Positions 1-11,803 of a stretch of 64,000 nt of DNA are shown here, piece by piece. Origin of the DNA: Antedon mediterranea (Eukaryota; Echinodermata; Crinoidea; Comatulida; Antedonidae). The notes beneath the pieces were generated by a model, which saw only the letters and a list, made by a program, of their open reading frames with translations, did no database searches and was not told where the DNA came from. The position numbers and the translations under genes are program-made. Numbering within the stretch: the stretch's first letter is position 1; each line of letters starts with the position of its first letter. The stretch lies in the NCBI RefSeq assembly GCF_964355755.1, contig NC_092679.1, positions 11,708,932 to 11,772,931 on the forward strand. Direction: 5' to 3'.

Positions 1-424
1 TTCTGAACAATTTGAGCCATCATTTGTTTCCCTACGGTCAGTTATTACCAAGATACAACATATCAAGGTCAGAGGTCAAATTGTCAGAAATGGTATTTCC
101 GGTCAATTTTGGCCAAAATGTTCTATTATAGCGAATATAAATATGCATGTTCTGAGTATGTTGGTACCAAAATTATATCAATAGACCAAGTAGTTTAGGA
201 GGTATGGTCATTTTCACTTTTTATCTATTTTGGCGGCCATCTTGAAAAAAACCACTTTCCGGGGGTCGAAATTCTTGAGACTTTTTTTCTGTTGTTTAGT
301 ACACCTAATACTACCAAAATCCGTTGAAAAACCTTTTGTTGCAATTTTTTTGAGGTTGGCCCCTTTTTTTCATTAGTTCTACTCTACTATATAGCTTAAC
401 CCCAACCATGGGAAAATGTGCCGT

Positions 425-755
425 GAAATGTGCAAAAAGTCACATCTGTACAAACATGGCACCCTCAAATGTGCAAATCTGTAAAAATGTATAATCCATT
501 AATGTGCAGACATACCGCCGTCAGTTTTGACGTCAAATGTGCAAATAAAATTCTACAAAATAAAATGTCCAAATCATTTTTTTCAACCAAAATCGTTTAT
601 TAAAAATGATAGCCTTAATTCAAATGTGCAAAAAACTACATTGTGCAAACATGGCACCCTCAAATCAATGTGCAAACCTGTAAAAAGGTATAATCAGTTA
701 AATATAAAAATAATCAATCTTGACGTTAAATGTGCAAACGAAATTCTACAAGATT
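425..755. repeat. Two diverged tandem units rich in ATGTGCAAA
   Basis: Two units of roughly 140 bases (about 425-563 and 621-755) share the same order of words: ATGTGCAAA, CATGGCACCCTCAAAT, GTATAATC and TTGACGT, then AATGTGCAAA and ATTCTACAA. Any reading frame here is repeat-derived, with no recognisable protein. The preceding 400 bases hold 'ggtcaaaggtcaa'-type words that resemble, loosely, the units at 26.9-30 kb. Confidence 0.6.
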
Positions 756-1317
756 CAGAATACGGTCATCGGGCCCTAGGATATCATGGGTCACATCCCC
801 TTCTGAGACTTCAGCTGTAAGCTAACAACTTATGTTACTTACCAGCAATAATAGTAATAATAGCTTTGATTGATTAATAATTCTATAATAAAATATGATT
901 ATATCAACGTAAGATGAAGCGGCTGACTTGCATGGACGACTTACTACCGTATTGAACTTAACTGTAGGCTTATGTCCGGAATCCCCATAAGGCTAAAGCT
1001 AATGGGCGTAAGGCTAATCACCTTGCACCTGACAGCTGTTGCAACAAGCTGGAAGGGCATGTCAGTCTACGAAGTGTAGATCCTGACCAGTTGCTGCGCC
1101 CGTGACTATCCCCTATACGTCAGACAGCTAGACATACTGAATGTAAATGGAGGATACAGCACTTCCATGCGCGACAATTCCATGCCCAGACCGGAATATA
1201 AGAGCAATTATATTATGTTGGACCTCCTCTGTCTGTCTGTGCCACATTCTGATAAGTTAGTTATCACATCGTTACATAATCACGGAATAGGGAAGAAAAA
1301 ACGTTCCTGTTGACCCT

Positions 1318-1950
1318 CTGTGCGGAGAGACAACTGGTATTACTAACACATTGTACAACCTGGAGTCATCTCCGTTGGCAACAAGTAGATTTTGTCATCA
1401 TCAGACAACGCGATTTTCATGTCAACCATCAACTTGCCATTCAGACTAGCATACGTTAAAATATTAACATACTTTAAAATTTAAACGCCAAAAATGATTA
1501 TACCATCCTATGACAAAGTAAATGTTTAGAGTTATGAATTGTCTAATCTAATTTTTAACATGATGATGTCATCAAAATGAAACATGAAGGTAACAATTTC
1601 AAAGCATAATTATCTGAATAATTACATTCTTAAAAAGTAAGATGCGCGCTCTTTTAAACGCGACAAACATTTACGAACTGTGCGGAGAGACAACTGATAA
1701 TTACTAACACATTGTACAACCTGGAGTCATCTCCGTTGGCAACAAGTAGATTTTGTCATCATCATCAGACAACGCGATTTTCATGTCAAGCATCAAATTG
1801 CCATTCAGACTAGAATACGTTAAAATTTGAACGCCAAAAATGATTATACCATCCTATGAAGGTAACAATTTTAAAGCATAATTATCTGAATAATTACATT
1901 CTTAAAAAAGTAAGATGCGCGCTCTTTTAAACTCGACAAACATTTACGAA
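1318..1950. repeat. Tandem duplication, period about 360 bp
   Basis: The block beginning CTGTGCGGAGAGACAACTG near 1318 recurs at 1678. Both run through CATCTCCGTTGGCAACAAG, a CATCATCAGACAACGCG stretch and AAGATGCGCGCTCTTTTAAA before ending at 'acatttacgaa'. The second unit lacks about 90 bases present in the middle of the first. There is no coding capacity and no obvious terminal repeats. Confidence 0.8.
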
Positions 1951-1959
1951 CGAGATAAA

Positions 1960-3800
1960 AAATCCGACTTGTTTAATTCAAATGGCCATATGATGACATC
2001 AGATAGACAAATCTGTATATGAATTTATATCTACAAATCAGCTTCCACAATAAGTTTAAATCACGTGGATCACTTTTCATTCCGAGGAGCTATAACATGT
2101 TAAAATATAACGTATCGATGAAATTAAGTAACTCACGTTATTCTAATTTGTTATATGATGGCGTAATAAAAATTGAAAGTGTTTTAACTCATGTGAAAGA
2201 AAATTGATTTAGCAAAAAAATATTAAAATCTAGGAGAAAATGGGGAACGCAGTAGCGCAATGCGCTCTTCTCAAATGGAATTACTTAGTACAAAAGAGAA
2301 AAAAAATCTAATTTTAAAATTCACGTGGCCATATGGTAACGTCATCCTGTAGGTACAAATTGTACATGACTTGATATCTACAACTCATTAGTTTCATAAT
2401 ACATTTTAAAAAATGAGGTAACCGGCCATCCTGAGAAGCTATAACTGATAAGAAATAGGTATATTTTCGCACAAATTTGCAGTAAATTACCTTAGCACAC
2501 GATTATTAAAGCTTAACGTGCACATGCGTTGTTATTTTGCAATTAAAGTTCATTAAACAAAATGAAATCTACTACAGAAGGTATGAAAAACAAAATTCAA
2601 TTGCAAAAAACATTTTTGTACGAGCTGTGCGCACAAGTGCGTGCGCAAAACGCCAAAAATATAGAAAACTTGAAAATGCTCAAAATGACCTAAAATGTAC
2701 GCGAAAGTGATTAGAAATTAATTTTCCGAATTTTGAAGTACGTAATCGCGTAATTTTTTTCCGTAGCATGCTATTTTTTTGCTTTATATTATGAAATACA
2801 CTTTTGTTAAGTTTTTGTTCAGAATTTATGATAACCATAACATTTCATAAAATTGCGCGTAACTTACGCTGCGTGACTCTAAAGTCATATAACGAAAAAC
2901 AAAATTCTTGGAAAGAAAGGAGAATAAGATAGAAAAAAGATCCTGACAATAACAAGGGGTTATCCGCCAAGATAAGAGATATGGCAATGCCTTAAAATGT
3001 GGGTCAAATGTTAATGGTACTTACGGTAATTTTCTTTCATAAATACTTCATTAGAGTAAATAGGAATGTTTTGCCTGGCGCCCATCAAAAATTGAATTCG
3101 TATAGGGTGAGGGGTAACCTGTACACCAAATTTGATGCTTTCGGAAGAAACTGAACACCCTTATTTAAAGACAGACTCCACTAAAACTAAAATGTACAGT
3201 TACAAACTTTAGACGAAATACAAACTAAATACTGTAATTGTTTTTAGACTTGTTAGTCACCAGTTTTATTTTTAATAGGAACACTTTAATAGAGTAACTC
3301 TAGTCATAGAATGTTGCAAAACAACCATGTCGAATCATAGCATTCAAACATAACAACAAAATAATATACACTTTAGAGCTAGCAAAAATAAAAGTCAAAT
3401 CCCGCAGATTTTGTACGTTACGTTTAAGGTTAAAAAATTCTTTTTATCTTAACATCATCAACGAAAATGAGGATGATGATCAACATAATGCTTATTATAA
3501 TTTATAAATTCAGATTCAACAGAGTTTTTATATTAATCATTTTTAACACAGTTCAATAACTTTCTATTAAAAGTAACATTAACATTGGTCAATAGAAAAA
3601 TATCTGTAATCTGGAAAAGTAATATTTGTTCAATAAAAAAACATGTTAGAACTTTAAAATAATACATTAAATTAGATTGCTGTATATAAGGAGTCAAAAT
3701 GAATGTCGAAATGTCTGGTCGGTGAAATGTTCGGTCCGCGATAAGTCTGTCGAGACGAAGTGACGTTCCGTTGTAACCTTAATTTTATTTATGTTCTTTG
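1960..3800. other. Intergenic AT-rich DNA upstream of the first methyltransferase gene
   Basis: No supported gene. Two weakly similar blocks (about 1980-2120 and 2325-2460) share 'ggccatat', 'atctacaa', 'gagaagctataac'-type words and look like a very old repeat. A short patch near 2620-2900 is rich in CpG and GCGC words, unlike its surroundings, and resembles 15.35-15.65 kb in style. A non-coding first exon of the methyltransferase gene may lie here, because an AG acceptor sits immediately before the start codon, but I cannot place it. Confidence 0.4.
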
Positions 3801-3804
3801 TAGG

Positions 3805-6800
3805 ATGTCGTCTGAGCCTGCGCCGTACGGACAGTATGAAGATATCAACGCAGACAATAGACCGTCTCGCTTCAATAAGTGTTTGGCAGATAGCATCAGT
3901 ACGACTGATCGGATTGCACACTACGACACGTGGGCAAAGACATATGACGAGGTTAGAATTGTGATAAAGGGCAAAAACAACACTTTTTAAACGCGCGAGT
4001 AAATGTGTTTAAAGCCTGTTTTCCATTAGGGAACATAATCACGCGAATCAAACATTACTTGCAAACATTTCTAGTTCTGATCATAATTGCGCAATTTTCA
4101 TATCACAGATCCATGGTCTGAAATGGGTTGTTTCTTAACGCTTAAAGGATGAACGTTTCGCATGTCTGTTTTTTTACTATGGAAAATAATTGCATAGAAA
4201 TTTTAGATTGATATTAAACATTTTCTTTTTCAAGGATATGAGGTCATACGGTTTCACTGGACCAGAAATAGCCGTTAAATATATGAAAAGGTATTTTAAA
4301 GATACTAACGCCAAATATTTGGATTGTGGAGCCGGTACTGGACTTTTAGGTGTACACGTAGGTTATTGTTACTCGGCTTCATTTAAAAAAAACAACACTA
4401 TTATAACAATAATAGAAATTTGGAGATAATCTCCTACAACCGACAGCTTTTTTGTATTTGATTTTCGACTCATTTTTATTTTATTTCATCAAAACCAACA
4501 GCAACAAAAGTTGCCACTTAAAGGTATGAAACAGAACAGATGCAATAAATCTATGTAAAATAAATTTAAATAAAAATATGTTAAATAGTAAAAATTAGCC
4601 TATTGAGCACAATGGATGGTACAAGGATTAGCATTATCAATCCGTTTCTATTTCGTTTTGTTGACTAGATTAAGGAGTTGGGGTACACAGACTTCCACGC
4701 ACTCGATGCATCCAGCGTGGCACTGGAGAAGGCAAAATCCAGACAAGCATATACTAAATTTATTGAAGAATTCATTACTACAGGGAAACTTGGCATAGAA
4801 ACAGGTATGATAGTGCTGAGGCCTTTACTTGTGGTGTAGTACTGATGATTTTACCAGGAAGGTTACGAATGAAACAGCTTCTATCGTATGACATAGCGCT
4901 CGCAAAGAGACATAATTAGTTAGTTTTTAGCTTGAATGAATGCGTAAATGGCATGGCTCTAGCTAGGCCTAAAAGAGGACGGGATCTCAGTCCCGATGTT
5001 TAAATACAAGGTGCATTTATTTATTTCATTTGTTAGAAAAAATAATGGTATCAGTTGATATGTAGTTTGTAGCCTAGTTTTTTTTCAACAGTTGTATTTG
5101 TAGTCAAGTTAGGCCTTATTTATTCTAGCCTTTGCTCTAGCTAGGCCTAAAAGAGGACGGGATCGCTGCAATCCCTATGTTTAAATACAAGGTGCATTTA
5201 TTTATTTCATTTGTAAGAAAAAATAATGGTATCAGTTGATATGTAGTTTGTAGCCTAGTTTTTTTCAACAGTTGTATTTGTAGTCAAGTTAGGCCTTATT
5301 TATTCTAGCCTTTTTTGTTGTTGAAATCCATCTCACACATTGACGATACAGCCTAGGTAAAACATTGTTTCTCGTCATAACATGAAACGTTCTGATTGGA
5401 TTGCCGTAGCGTCGTACGCTAAAACGGTACTATCAACCGTTTTCCACTACAACGCTACAAGCGTCGTACAACGCGTTGTACGCTAATCCCCAACTGTTCA
5501 GACACACATTCTTTTAGCGTCGTACGCTAATACGGTCTAACGCCATGGTTCTGAACAGGGCCATATAGTGTCCCCTACGTCTGCACATGGAGAAATAAGT
5601 TACGAAGGAGTGACATAAATCACACATCAAATGAACAGACCTCCTCTCCGCTAATTGAATTATCTTACTGTTACGTAACATTTTAATGGACGCTGATTTG
5701 TCATGTGTCAAATCTGAGCATAGGATATCCATTGGTTTGCTTGTGATGCGTCATCACCTGAGACTCGACCAAACGGACGGTTCAGCGGAGACTGCCTGCG
5801 ACTGCATCACACAACGTTCTCAAAAACGTACATTTTTTTGTGCTTTAAAAACATCAATAATTAATTTGTATGTAAATGTCGTTTTCTATCTGCATTTACT
5901 ACTGCGTTTTTGGTCTTTAGATACATATGATGGTTTGTTGTGTTGTGGTTGTTTTGTTCCTGGGCATTTAGAACCAGATTGTGTTGAAGATTGGTGCCGT
6001 ATTGTTAAAACAGGTAGGCGTGACACGATTATTATTTTATTTCTATGGCCGTTGTCTGTCATTCATCTGGATTGATGAAACTAAGCCAGGACTGTTTAAA
6101 ACACCTTTGGCTGGTCCTAACATTGATCAAGGGCTTCACTTGTCCAGTGCCCATCTTTACTAGAAGAGAGGCATAAGCCGATACGTCTGAGACAGATACA
6201 GGTGCTGCTGCCATAAGATTTAGCAGCGCTGATTTCAAATGCCTAATGTGACCCCAGCACCATATACAACACCCAATATTTCCAGATGGTATCCCATTCA
6301 GCTAGCTCGACCAACCCAGCGTTATCTTCGGTGATCTCACAAAAAGAAGAACCGATGTTTCAACGTGGTAAGGCCGCATACACGATACACGATATATTTA
6401 TTGTCACTTTTGGAAAATACAAAAGTAATTTTTTTTCTGATGCTAAAACAAGTAAAACAATTATAAAGATAGTAAAAACAGGCAACTTAAAAAAGTAGAT
6501 ATGGTGTGGATTTCACATAATTTTGTAACAATAAACGTAACCACCAAATGACCACGTAATATGAGGTACAGCTTTGAATGAATGAATCTATATTAGATTT
6601 TCCAATAATGCCCAAAAGTAAACGTTACCGGTCGACCACAGGTGTTTCTGCCTGTCATATTATTTATGTTGAGATTCTCTGTGTTTAGAGAAGGATGCTT
6701 TAGACCAGGTCCGCCTTATATTATTAGCCAATCAAAATCGTATAATTTTTGGAGGGACAATGTTATCCTCCTCTGAAGCCTAAAATTTGCATATCCAGTA

Positions 6801-7339
6801 TAAAAGTAGAATGTAATAGATATTAGAGAAGAAGAGAGAATAAGATCAGAGTAGATAAACGGAAAGATGATAAAGAATATATTAAGGCTTGACTGGTAGT
6901 GTTAGAAAGATGTATTAAGATAAATTCACTACACTGCCAATGAACGAATTGTTCAACTTATTTGTTTAGTAAACAGCGACGTTTCAAAACCTATCCATGC
7001 CTATTGATTTCTATTTTTAGTTATGATGTCATACAGCGTATTTAATCCCTGTCGCTCTTTCTGTATTGTGCGAGCCCTTGCTTTATTTTGGTATCGAGCT
7101 TTTCTCCATTTCTTAATGATTTATCAAAACAGTTTTTTTCTGGCTTATTAGGTGGTATTGTAATCATTGTAATGAACCAACGGTGGCTATCACAAGAACC
7201 AGCTTACAACGAAGGCAAACTTGAGGGTGCCTTCCAGAAACGTGTCGACGAAGGCAAATGGGAATTAGTTGTTAGAGAACAGAGAGATAAATATTTTACA
7301 AATGATGTAGCAGAAGTGTTTGTTTTCAAAATAAAATAA
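3805..7339 (+). CDS. METTL27: METTL27-like SAM-dependent methyltransferase, copy 1 (five exons)
   Basis: Exons read as 3805-3951, 4235-4357, 4669-4804, 5921-6013 and 7152-7339, each with AG acceptor and GT donor; they join in frame into 228 residues, normal for METTL27 (WBSCR27). Seen: TYDEDM across the exon 1/2 junction, the SAM-binding motif I LDCGAGTGLLG at the end of exon 2, the following acidic post-I motif ALDAS in exon 3, and GCFVPGHL in exon 4. Known: the fold is a class I Rossmann methyltransferase; the substrate of METTL27 is not established. The start ATG follows an acceptor AG directly, so an upstream non-coding exon is likely. AATAAA lies near 7576. Introns carry a 179-bp tandem duplication and a solo LTR. 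A paralogue lies at 23499-25502. No stop or frameshift seen; probably functional. Gene symbol is by similarity only. Confidence 0.85.
4954..5313. repeat. 179-bp tandem duplication in intron 3
   Basis: Two head-to-tail copies, 4954-5132 and about 5133-5313, both starting GCTCTAGCTAGGCCTAAAAG and ending in TATTCTAGCCTTT. They differ by a few bases and small indels, most visibly around 'gggatctcagtcccgat' versus 'gggatcgctgcaatccct'. The first version forms a small perfect inverted repeat that the second has lost. Absent from the equivalent intron of the second gene copy. Confidence 0.85.
6653..6933 (-). mobile_element. Solo LTR of the Gmr1-type element, internally deleted
   Basis: The sequence begins TGTCATATTATTTATG and ends ATTCACTACA, the two ends of the 393-bp LTR at 46340-46732 and 53598-53990 in reverse orientation. 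The body matches that LTR except for roughly 110 missing bases near the end. It is flanked by the 5-bp direct repeat CTGCC (6648-6652 and 6934-6938), the same duplication length as the full element. It lies in intron 4 of the first methyltransferase gene, antisense to it. Confidence 0.88.
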
Positions 7340-7707
7340 CTAAAATGCGCATGCACACACAGACACACCTGCACAGAGTCGTCAGATCTAATTTTCCGTT
7401 ATAGGCCTACATTATACAAATTAATAGACGCTTACTATACAAATTAATAGACGCTTACTATATAAATTTTATTGTAAAGACATATTATACAGTACAATGT
7501 AACCTGTACGACAAATAACACTATACTTAAATTCCATAAAAGTAATTTCAAACCATGTATAAAAAAGTTTATGTAATAAAGAAATTAACAATTCTTTAGA
7601 ATATAATTATATGTTATTTATTTTTGGTGATTTCCGTCAGTGATAAGTATAATGTTTAAAGTGATTTAAAATTATACACTATGGAAATGTAGTCACAGAA
7701 CCGACCC

Positions 7708-9610
7708 CAGGGGTGGCGCCAGGACCTTCCCGACGCGGGGGCTACATTCTCCGACGAGGGGGCTATGCAAGCATCACAAGGCTGGGGGCCAGAGGGCCGC
7801 CAAGGGCCCCCGGTGGGGGTCAAGGGGGCGAAGCTCCCGGAAGCAACGCGTTCTAGCGTCATTTGTGGTCATTTTAATCAGATTTAGGGTAGCCATTTTT
7901 TCCATTTTTTATAATGCATAAATAAAATACTGCGTGCAAAAAAAACGATGCGCGATGACTGTTTCAATCCATATTTTTCAATTTAAAAAATAAAAGTTCA
8001 AAGAAAATTTAGAAAAATAGAGTTGGAGGTCCTGGAAATTGGACTTATTATACTTCAAAACATGAAACAAAATATATAAGTCCCTATCATGGTTGTGACT
8101 GAGCTAAGAAATGTTTGAAAAATAGAGATGTTAGGTCCCGGAAAATGTACTTCTTGTACTTCGAAATATGACCAGCTTTATTGTTGGGGCTGAGCTAAGA
8201 AAATGTTTAAAACTAGAGCTGCAGGTCTTCAAAAAATTGCATTTTATACTTTGGAAACATCAGGCCCAGAGGCTTAAAAAACGCAACCGTAGACCTTTTT
8301 CAGTCGGGGAAATAAGTTTATTCCTCCCAAGTGTATGCCTGCGTACCATCTGGACTTCCGAGTGGTGAGAAATTCATGACATACAGGACATTGAAAATTT
8401 AATAACTTAGCTATAATAAGATGTTGGCTAAGCGAAAATGGCATGTTTTTTTGTTTAGTAATGGATGAAATATTTATTTTAGGTGCCCCACGGTACAGAA
8501 GGTTACTTGTAAATTAAAAAATTGGTGAACATACGAACAATTAACATAATTCGTTTTTGCTGTAGTGTAGCGTACGTCGACACAGTACACGACGTAACCG
8601 TCGGTAAACTTCGCCTGGAAAATAACTACAGTACACATTTTGGTCCCTGGATGGAACATGATATCACGACCCAACGTTGAACGATTCGTACAAAGGGATA
8701 CCGCCAGACAAGTGCGTACCTATAGCTATTGTTTAGTAGTAAGTTAGATCGAATAATGAATGCATATAAAGTGCATAATATCACTCTGACGTACTCTCAC
8801 GGTCCATGAAACGTCGAGGTTTTCTAGGCGCTGAAGCTACGAAGTGAACGCGAACGAATTATATTCCCCGACAAAAAGTACCCGAACCGTCGGTAAACTT
8901 CGCCTGGAAAATAACTAAAATTACACATTTTGGTCCCTGGATGGAACTTGATATCACGCGTCTCGACCCAACGTTGAACGATTCGTACAAAGGGATACCG
9001 CCAGACAAGTGCGTACCTAGCTAATGTTTAGTAGTAAGTTAGATCGCTGGCAATAATGAATGCATATAAATTGCATAATAGCACTCTGGCGTACTCTCAC
9101 GGTCAATGAGACGTCGCGGTTTTCTAGGCGCTGAAGCTACCAAGGGAACGAACGCGAACGTTTTTTACTGTATATTATATTCCCCGACAAAAAGTACCCG
9201 TGTTCCCTTCGGTAACCGTCGGTAAACTTCGCCTGGAAAATAACTACATTACACATTTTGGTCCCTGGATGGAACATGATATCACGCGTCTCGACCCAAC
9301 GGTGAACGATTCGTACAAAGGGATACCGCCAAACAAGTGCGTTCTAGCTATTTTTTAGTAGTTAGATCTCTGGCAATAATGAATGCATAAAAGTGCATAA
9401 TAGCCCTCTGACGTATTCTCACGGTCAATGGAACGTCGTGGTTTTCTAGGCGCTGAAGCTATATGAAGTGAACGCGAACGTTTTTTACTGTATAGTTATA
9501 TTCCCCGACAAAAAGTACCCGTGTTCCCCGACGGGGGGGGGGGGGGGGGAGCTAGGCTCCCCGACGAGGGGGCTAGAGCCCCCGTAGCCCCCCCGCTGGC
9601 GCCACCACTG
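7708..9610. mobile_element. Non-autonomous hAT-like DNA transposon
   Basis: Left end CAGGGGTGGCGCCAG (7708) and right end, read inverted, CAGTGGTGGCGCCAG (to 9610) form 15-bp terminal inverted repeats with one mismatch, followed by G/C-rich subterminal sequence. The 8-bp direct repeat ACCGACCC flanks both ends exactly (7700-7707 and 9611-9618). An 8-bp duplication with CAG-type termini is characteristic of the hAT superfamily. No transposase is present. The interior has three direct repeats of about 300-330 bp and a diverged relative lies inverted at 12.96-13.8 kb. Confidence 0.88.
8590..9530. repeat. Three internal direct repeats of about 300-330 bp in the hAT-like element
   Basis: Units starting near 8596, 8886 and 9218 all contain CCGTCGGTAAACTTCGCCTG, TTTGGTCCCTGGATGGAAC, GATTCGTACAAAGGGATACC and GTTTTCTAGGCGCTGAAGCT. 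Units differ mainly by small insertions such as an extra 'cgtctc' in the second and third. The last unit runs into a homopolymer G tract near 9533-9549. Confidence 0.85.
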
Positions 9611-9919
9611 ACCGACCCGGGTTTAAGTGGGCAACGTTGTGCCTTAGTAGATGACCTAACCAGCTAATTACCAGGCACGACAAAATTAAATCTCATAAAG
9701 GAACTTAGCTGTAGGAGGTTTCCGGAACAATATTATAATTCAAATATAAACATCGCATATTTCATTATAGGTCTAAACAACAGCGGTCGTAAGAAAATGA
9801 ACTTTCCGTGGTCCAATTTTGATGACAACATTAAAGGCAATTGTTTAGAAAAATGTTTGTTAATCCTCGATGCATATACATCATGTCAATAGAGAGACTG
9901 AAATTAGACTGCACACGAG

Positions 9920-10126
9920 TTATTATGGAACGCCGTTTACGCAACATTTCGATGATATGGATTTTATGACGCGATATGTGAATGAAATGCATCGATATGA
10001 ATTGAATGGCGCGATAACATTTTCATATATCGCGCCATCCAATTCATATCGATGCATTTCATTCACAAATCGCGTCATACAATTCATATCATCGAAATGT
10101 TGCGTAAACGGCGTTCCATAAGTTAT
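9920..10126. repeat. Foldback element, about 96-bp arms and 13-base loop
   Basis: Left arm 9920-10015 and right arm 10029-10126 are near-perfect inverted complements, with only a few mismatches, separated by 13 bases. The reading frame across it is a by-product of the hairpin. It could be a small foldback MITE; flanking duplications are not clear. Confidence 0.85.
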
Positions 10127-10146
10127 ACATAAGTACAGTTAAGTTC

Positions 10147-10212
10147 TATCGTTGTGATTGATTTAGGATATTACCATTGATTTGCAACTTCCTATAGAGG
10201 GCCGCGGTGTTG
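10147..10212. repeat. Short repeat shared with 34433-34488
   Basis: The words ATCGTTGTGATTGATTTAGG and AACTTCCTATAGAGGGCCGC occur in the same order here and at 34433-34488, with a small extra insert here between them. The repeat type is unknown. Confidence 0.7.
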
Positions 10213-10439
10213 GTAGAGATTGTTTGAACTTTATTGACAGAGCATTGACCATACTCGTACTCCGAAATTTTGTTTAGCTGCAGCAGTGACTGGGTGTAAT
10301 AAACATCATTTCTTCAACATAAGCTAAGTATGTTTTAGATCAATATCATAATAGATAGTTAGGCCTACGACAATTTGTTTATGCCACTCTGTTGGTACAG
10401 AAAATATGTTTGATAGCTTAATACAATAAGGGGTGAGGA

Positions 10440-10552
10440 AAGGGTCGTTTCGCTTTTTTTTTGTATCTCCATTGAGATCCAGCCACTCCCACAGCATTGT
10501 CATTTTTTTCAGTAATTAATTTGCTTTTGGATTTGTATGTATGTATATATAT
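10440..10552 (+). mobile_element. 3' end fragment of a Penelope-like element
   Basis: The stretch from 'gtcgtttcgctttttt' through TGTATCTCCATTGAGATCCA and 'tttgcttttggattt' matches the terminal repeat ends of the PLEs at 34.2 kb and 63.4 kb, including the exit into an (AT)n tract. No coding part is attached. Confidence 0.75.
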
Positions 10553-10554
10553 AT

Positions 10555-10653
10555 AAACAAATCAGGCAAAGAACGGTAATTCTAAACCGCCCGATGATAT
10601 ACTGAAATTTAATTGATTGTTTAAACGATAAAGATGAGGGAATCTGTGAGAAT
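10555..10653 (+). repeat. Interspersed repeat 'R', copy 1
   Basis: Contains CAGGCAAAGAAC, TTCTAAACCGCCC, GATATACTGAAATTT and AAACGATAAAGATGAGG in the order shared with copies at 32344, 32712, 46226 and 56121. As in those copies it follows an (AT)n tract. An (AAT)n run follows. Confidence 0.8.
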
Positions 10654-10671
10654 AATAATAATAATAATAAT

Positions 10672-10860
10672 AATAGTTCATTCTTATAAAGCGCATATAA
10701 GCAAGCTCTCAATGCGCTGAACATTATTACCCCAGTCATTTGTTTTGGACCAAACACGTATGGAGCTAGTAATCAGCAAATTTGTGCCTTGATTAACCGG
10801 GTACCCACACACCTGGATAGAGAGTTTTGTAGAGCACTCTTCAATTCGAAACGGTGTAGT
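10672..10860. repeat. Dispersed repeat next to an AAT microsatellite (putative)
   Basis: After a run of AAT the sequence contains TTCATTCTTATAAAGCGCAT, CTCTCAATGCGCTGAACATT and ATTACCCCAGTCATTTG. Such strings look familiar from dispersed repeats of marine invertebrates, but I cannot name the family or show the ends. Confidence 0.4.
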
Positions 10861-10904
10861 TTTGTTGTAAATACTAATGGAATAAGTGTACTATGTCCCA
10901 CATA

Positions 10905-10980
10905 CCTGCCTCAGCCAGTTCTGCGGTAGGGCCTACATAAACATGAGCTGCACTGACGAGAGCTAAGATAAGGTCTTGTC
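10905..10980 (+). other. Decayed relative of the hammerhead repeat at 31.8 kb
   Basis: Shares CCAGTTCTGCGGTA and TGAGCTGCACTGACGAG with 31760-31809. The second half of stem II and the GAAA box are not recognisable, so no self-cleavage is expected. Confidence 0.6.
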
Positions 10981-11772
10981 ACACTATCAAACTAGTTTGT
11001 CCAAAAATTGTGTGCCCACATAAAGTTTGATAGTGTAGACAAACCTTGAGATTGAAACAGTAGGCCTACTGTATGTAGATTGCATAATAACCAATACCGT
11101 ACTATATATTTCAGAAAGAATTATATGGAGTTAATAGCAGAGTTTAAATAATGGTCACGCGTAGATTGCATGGTGATCAAACGGTGATAAACGTTCACAT
11201 TTACAGTATATCATAGACCTATTTATCTCATCAGATCTCATCGATTGCACTGAGGTCACTTAAGCTTCACTCAAACCATGGAGCTATAACATTTTATAAA
11301 ATTTTAACAAACAACTAGATGATGCATATCGATTTAACCATAACCAATGAAATGACTTGGTATCAGGGCCGTGATGATCTAAACAATAGGTTTGCGGTTG
11401 TCTGGCGGTGTACTTTGTACGAATCATCTGTGGCCTAGCTCGCTCTAGTGCGGTATTGGCGTCAATATCGTATTACATCCAGGCTGCAGGGACCAAACAT
11501 TTATATTTATTTTTTTCAGGTGAAAATCGGCAATTCATTTGCAACTCTTTCGTATTGCTCGACGTTATTCACAAATGAATTTTTCAATATATAAAATAAC
11601 CTTTTATACTGCCTGGGGCACGTGTTTGGAGGATTTTCAGAGATGAGGTGACGGGTGTTGGGCATGTCGGGGATGAGGGGTCAAAATAAAATAAAGTTTA
11701 AGCAAAACAACATTGACAGATATGTAAACACTGATTCAAAGCTTCCACCATAAGGAACAAATTAAAGAAACC

Positions 11773-11803
<31 letters not shown>

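Noticed and set aside
3694-3921. Antisense open frame over exon 1 of the first methyltransferase gene
   Set aside because: It mirrors the coding strand composition; no domain, and the same antisense frame in copy 2 is not conserved in sequence.
9920-10126. microRNA precursor
   Set aside because: The arms are about 96 bp and nearly perfect, much longer than a typical animal pre-miRNA; a foldback element fits better.
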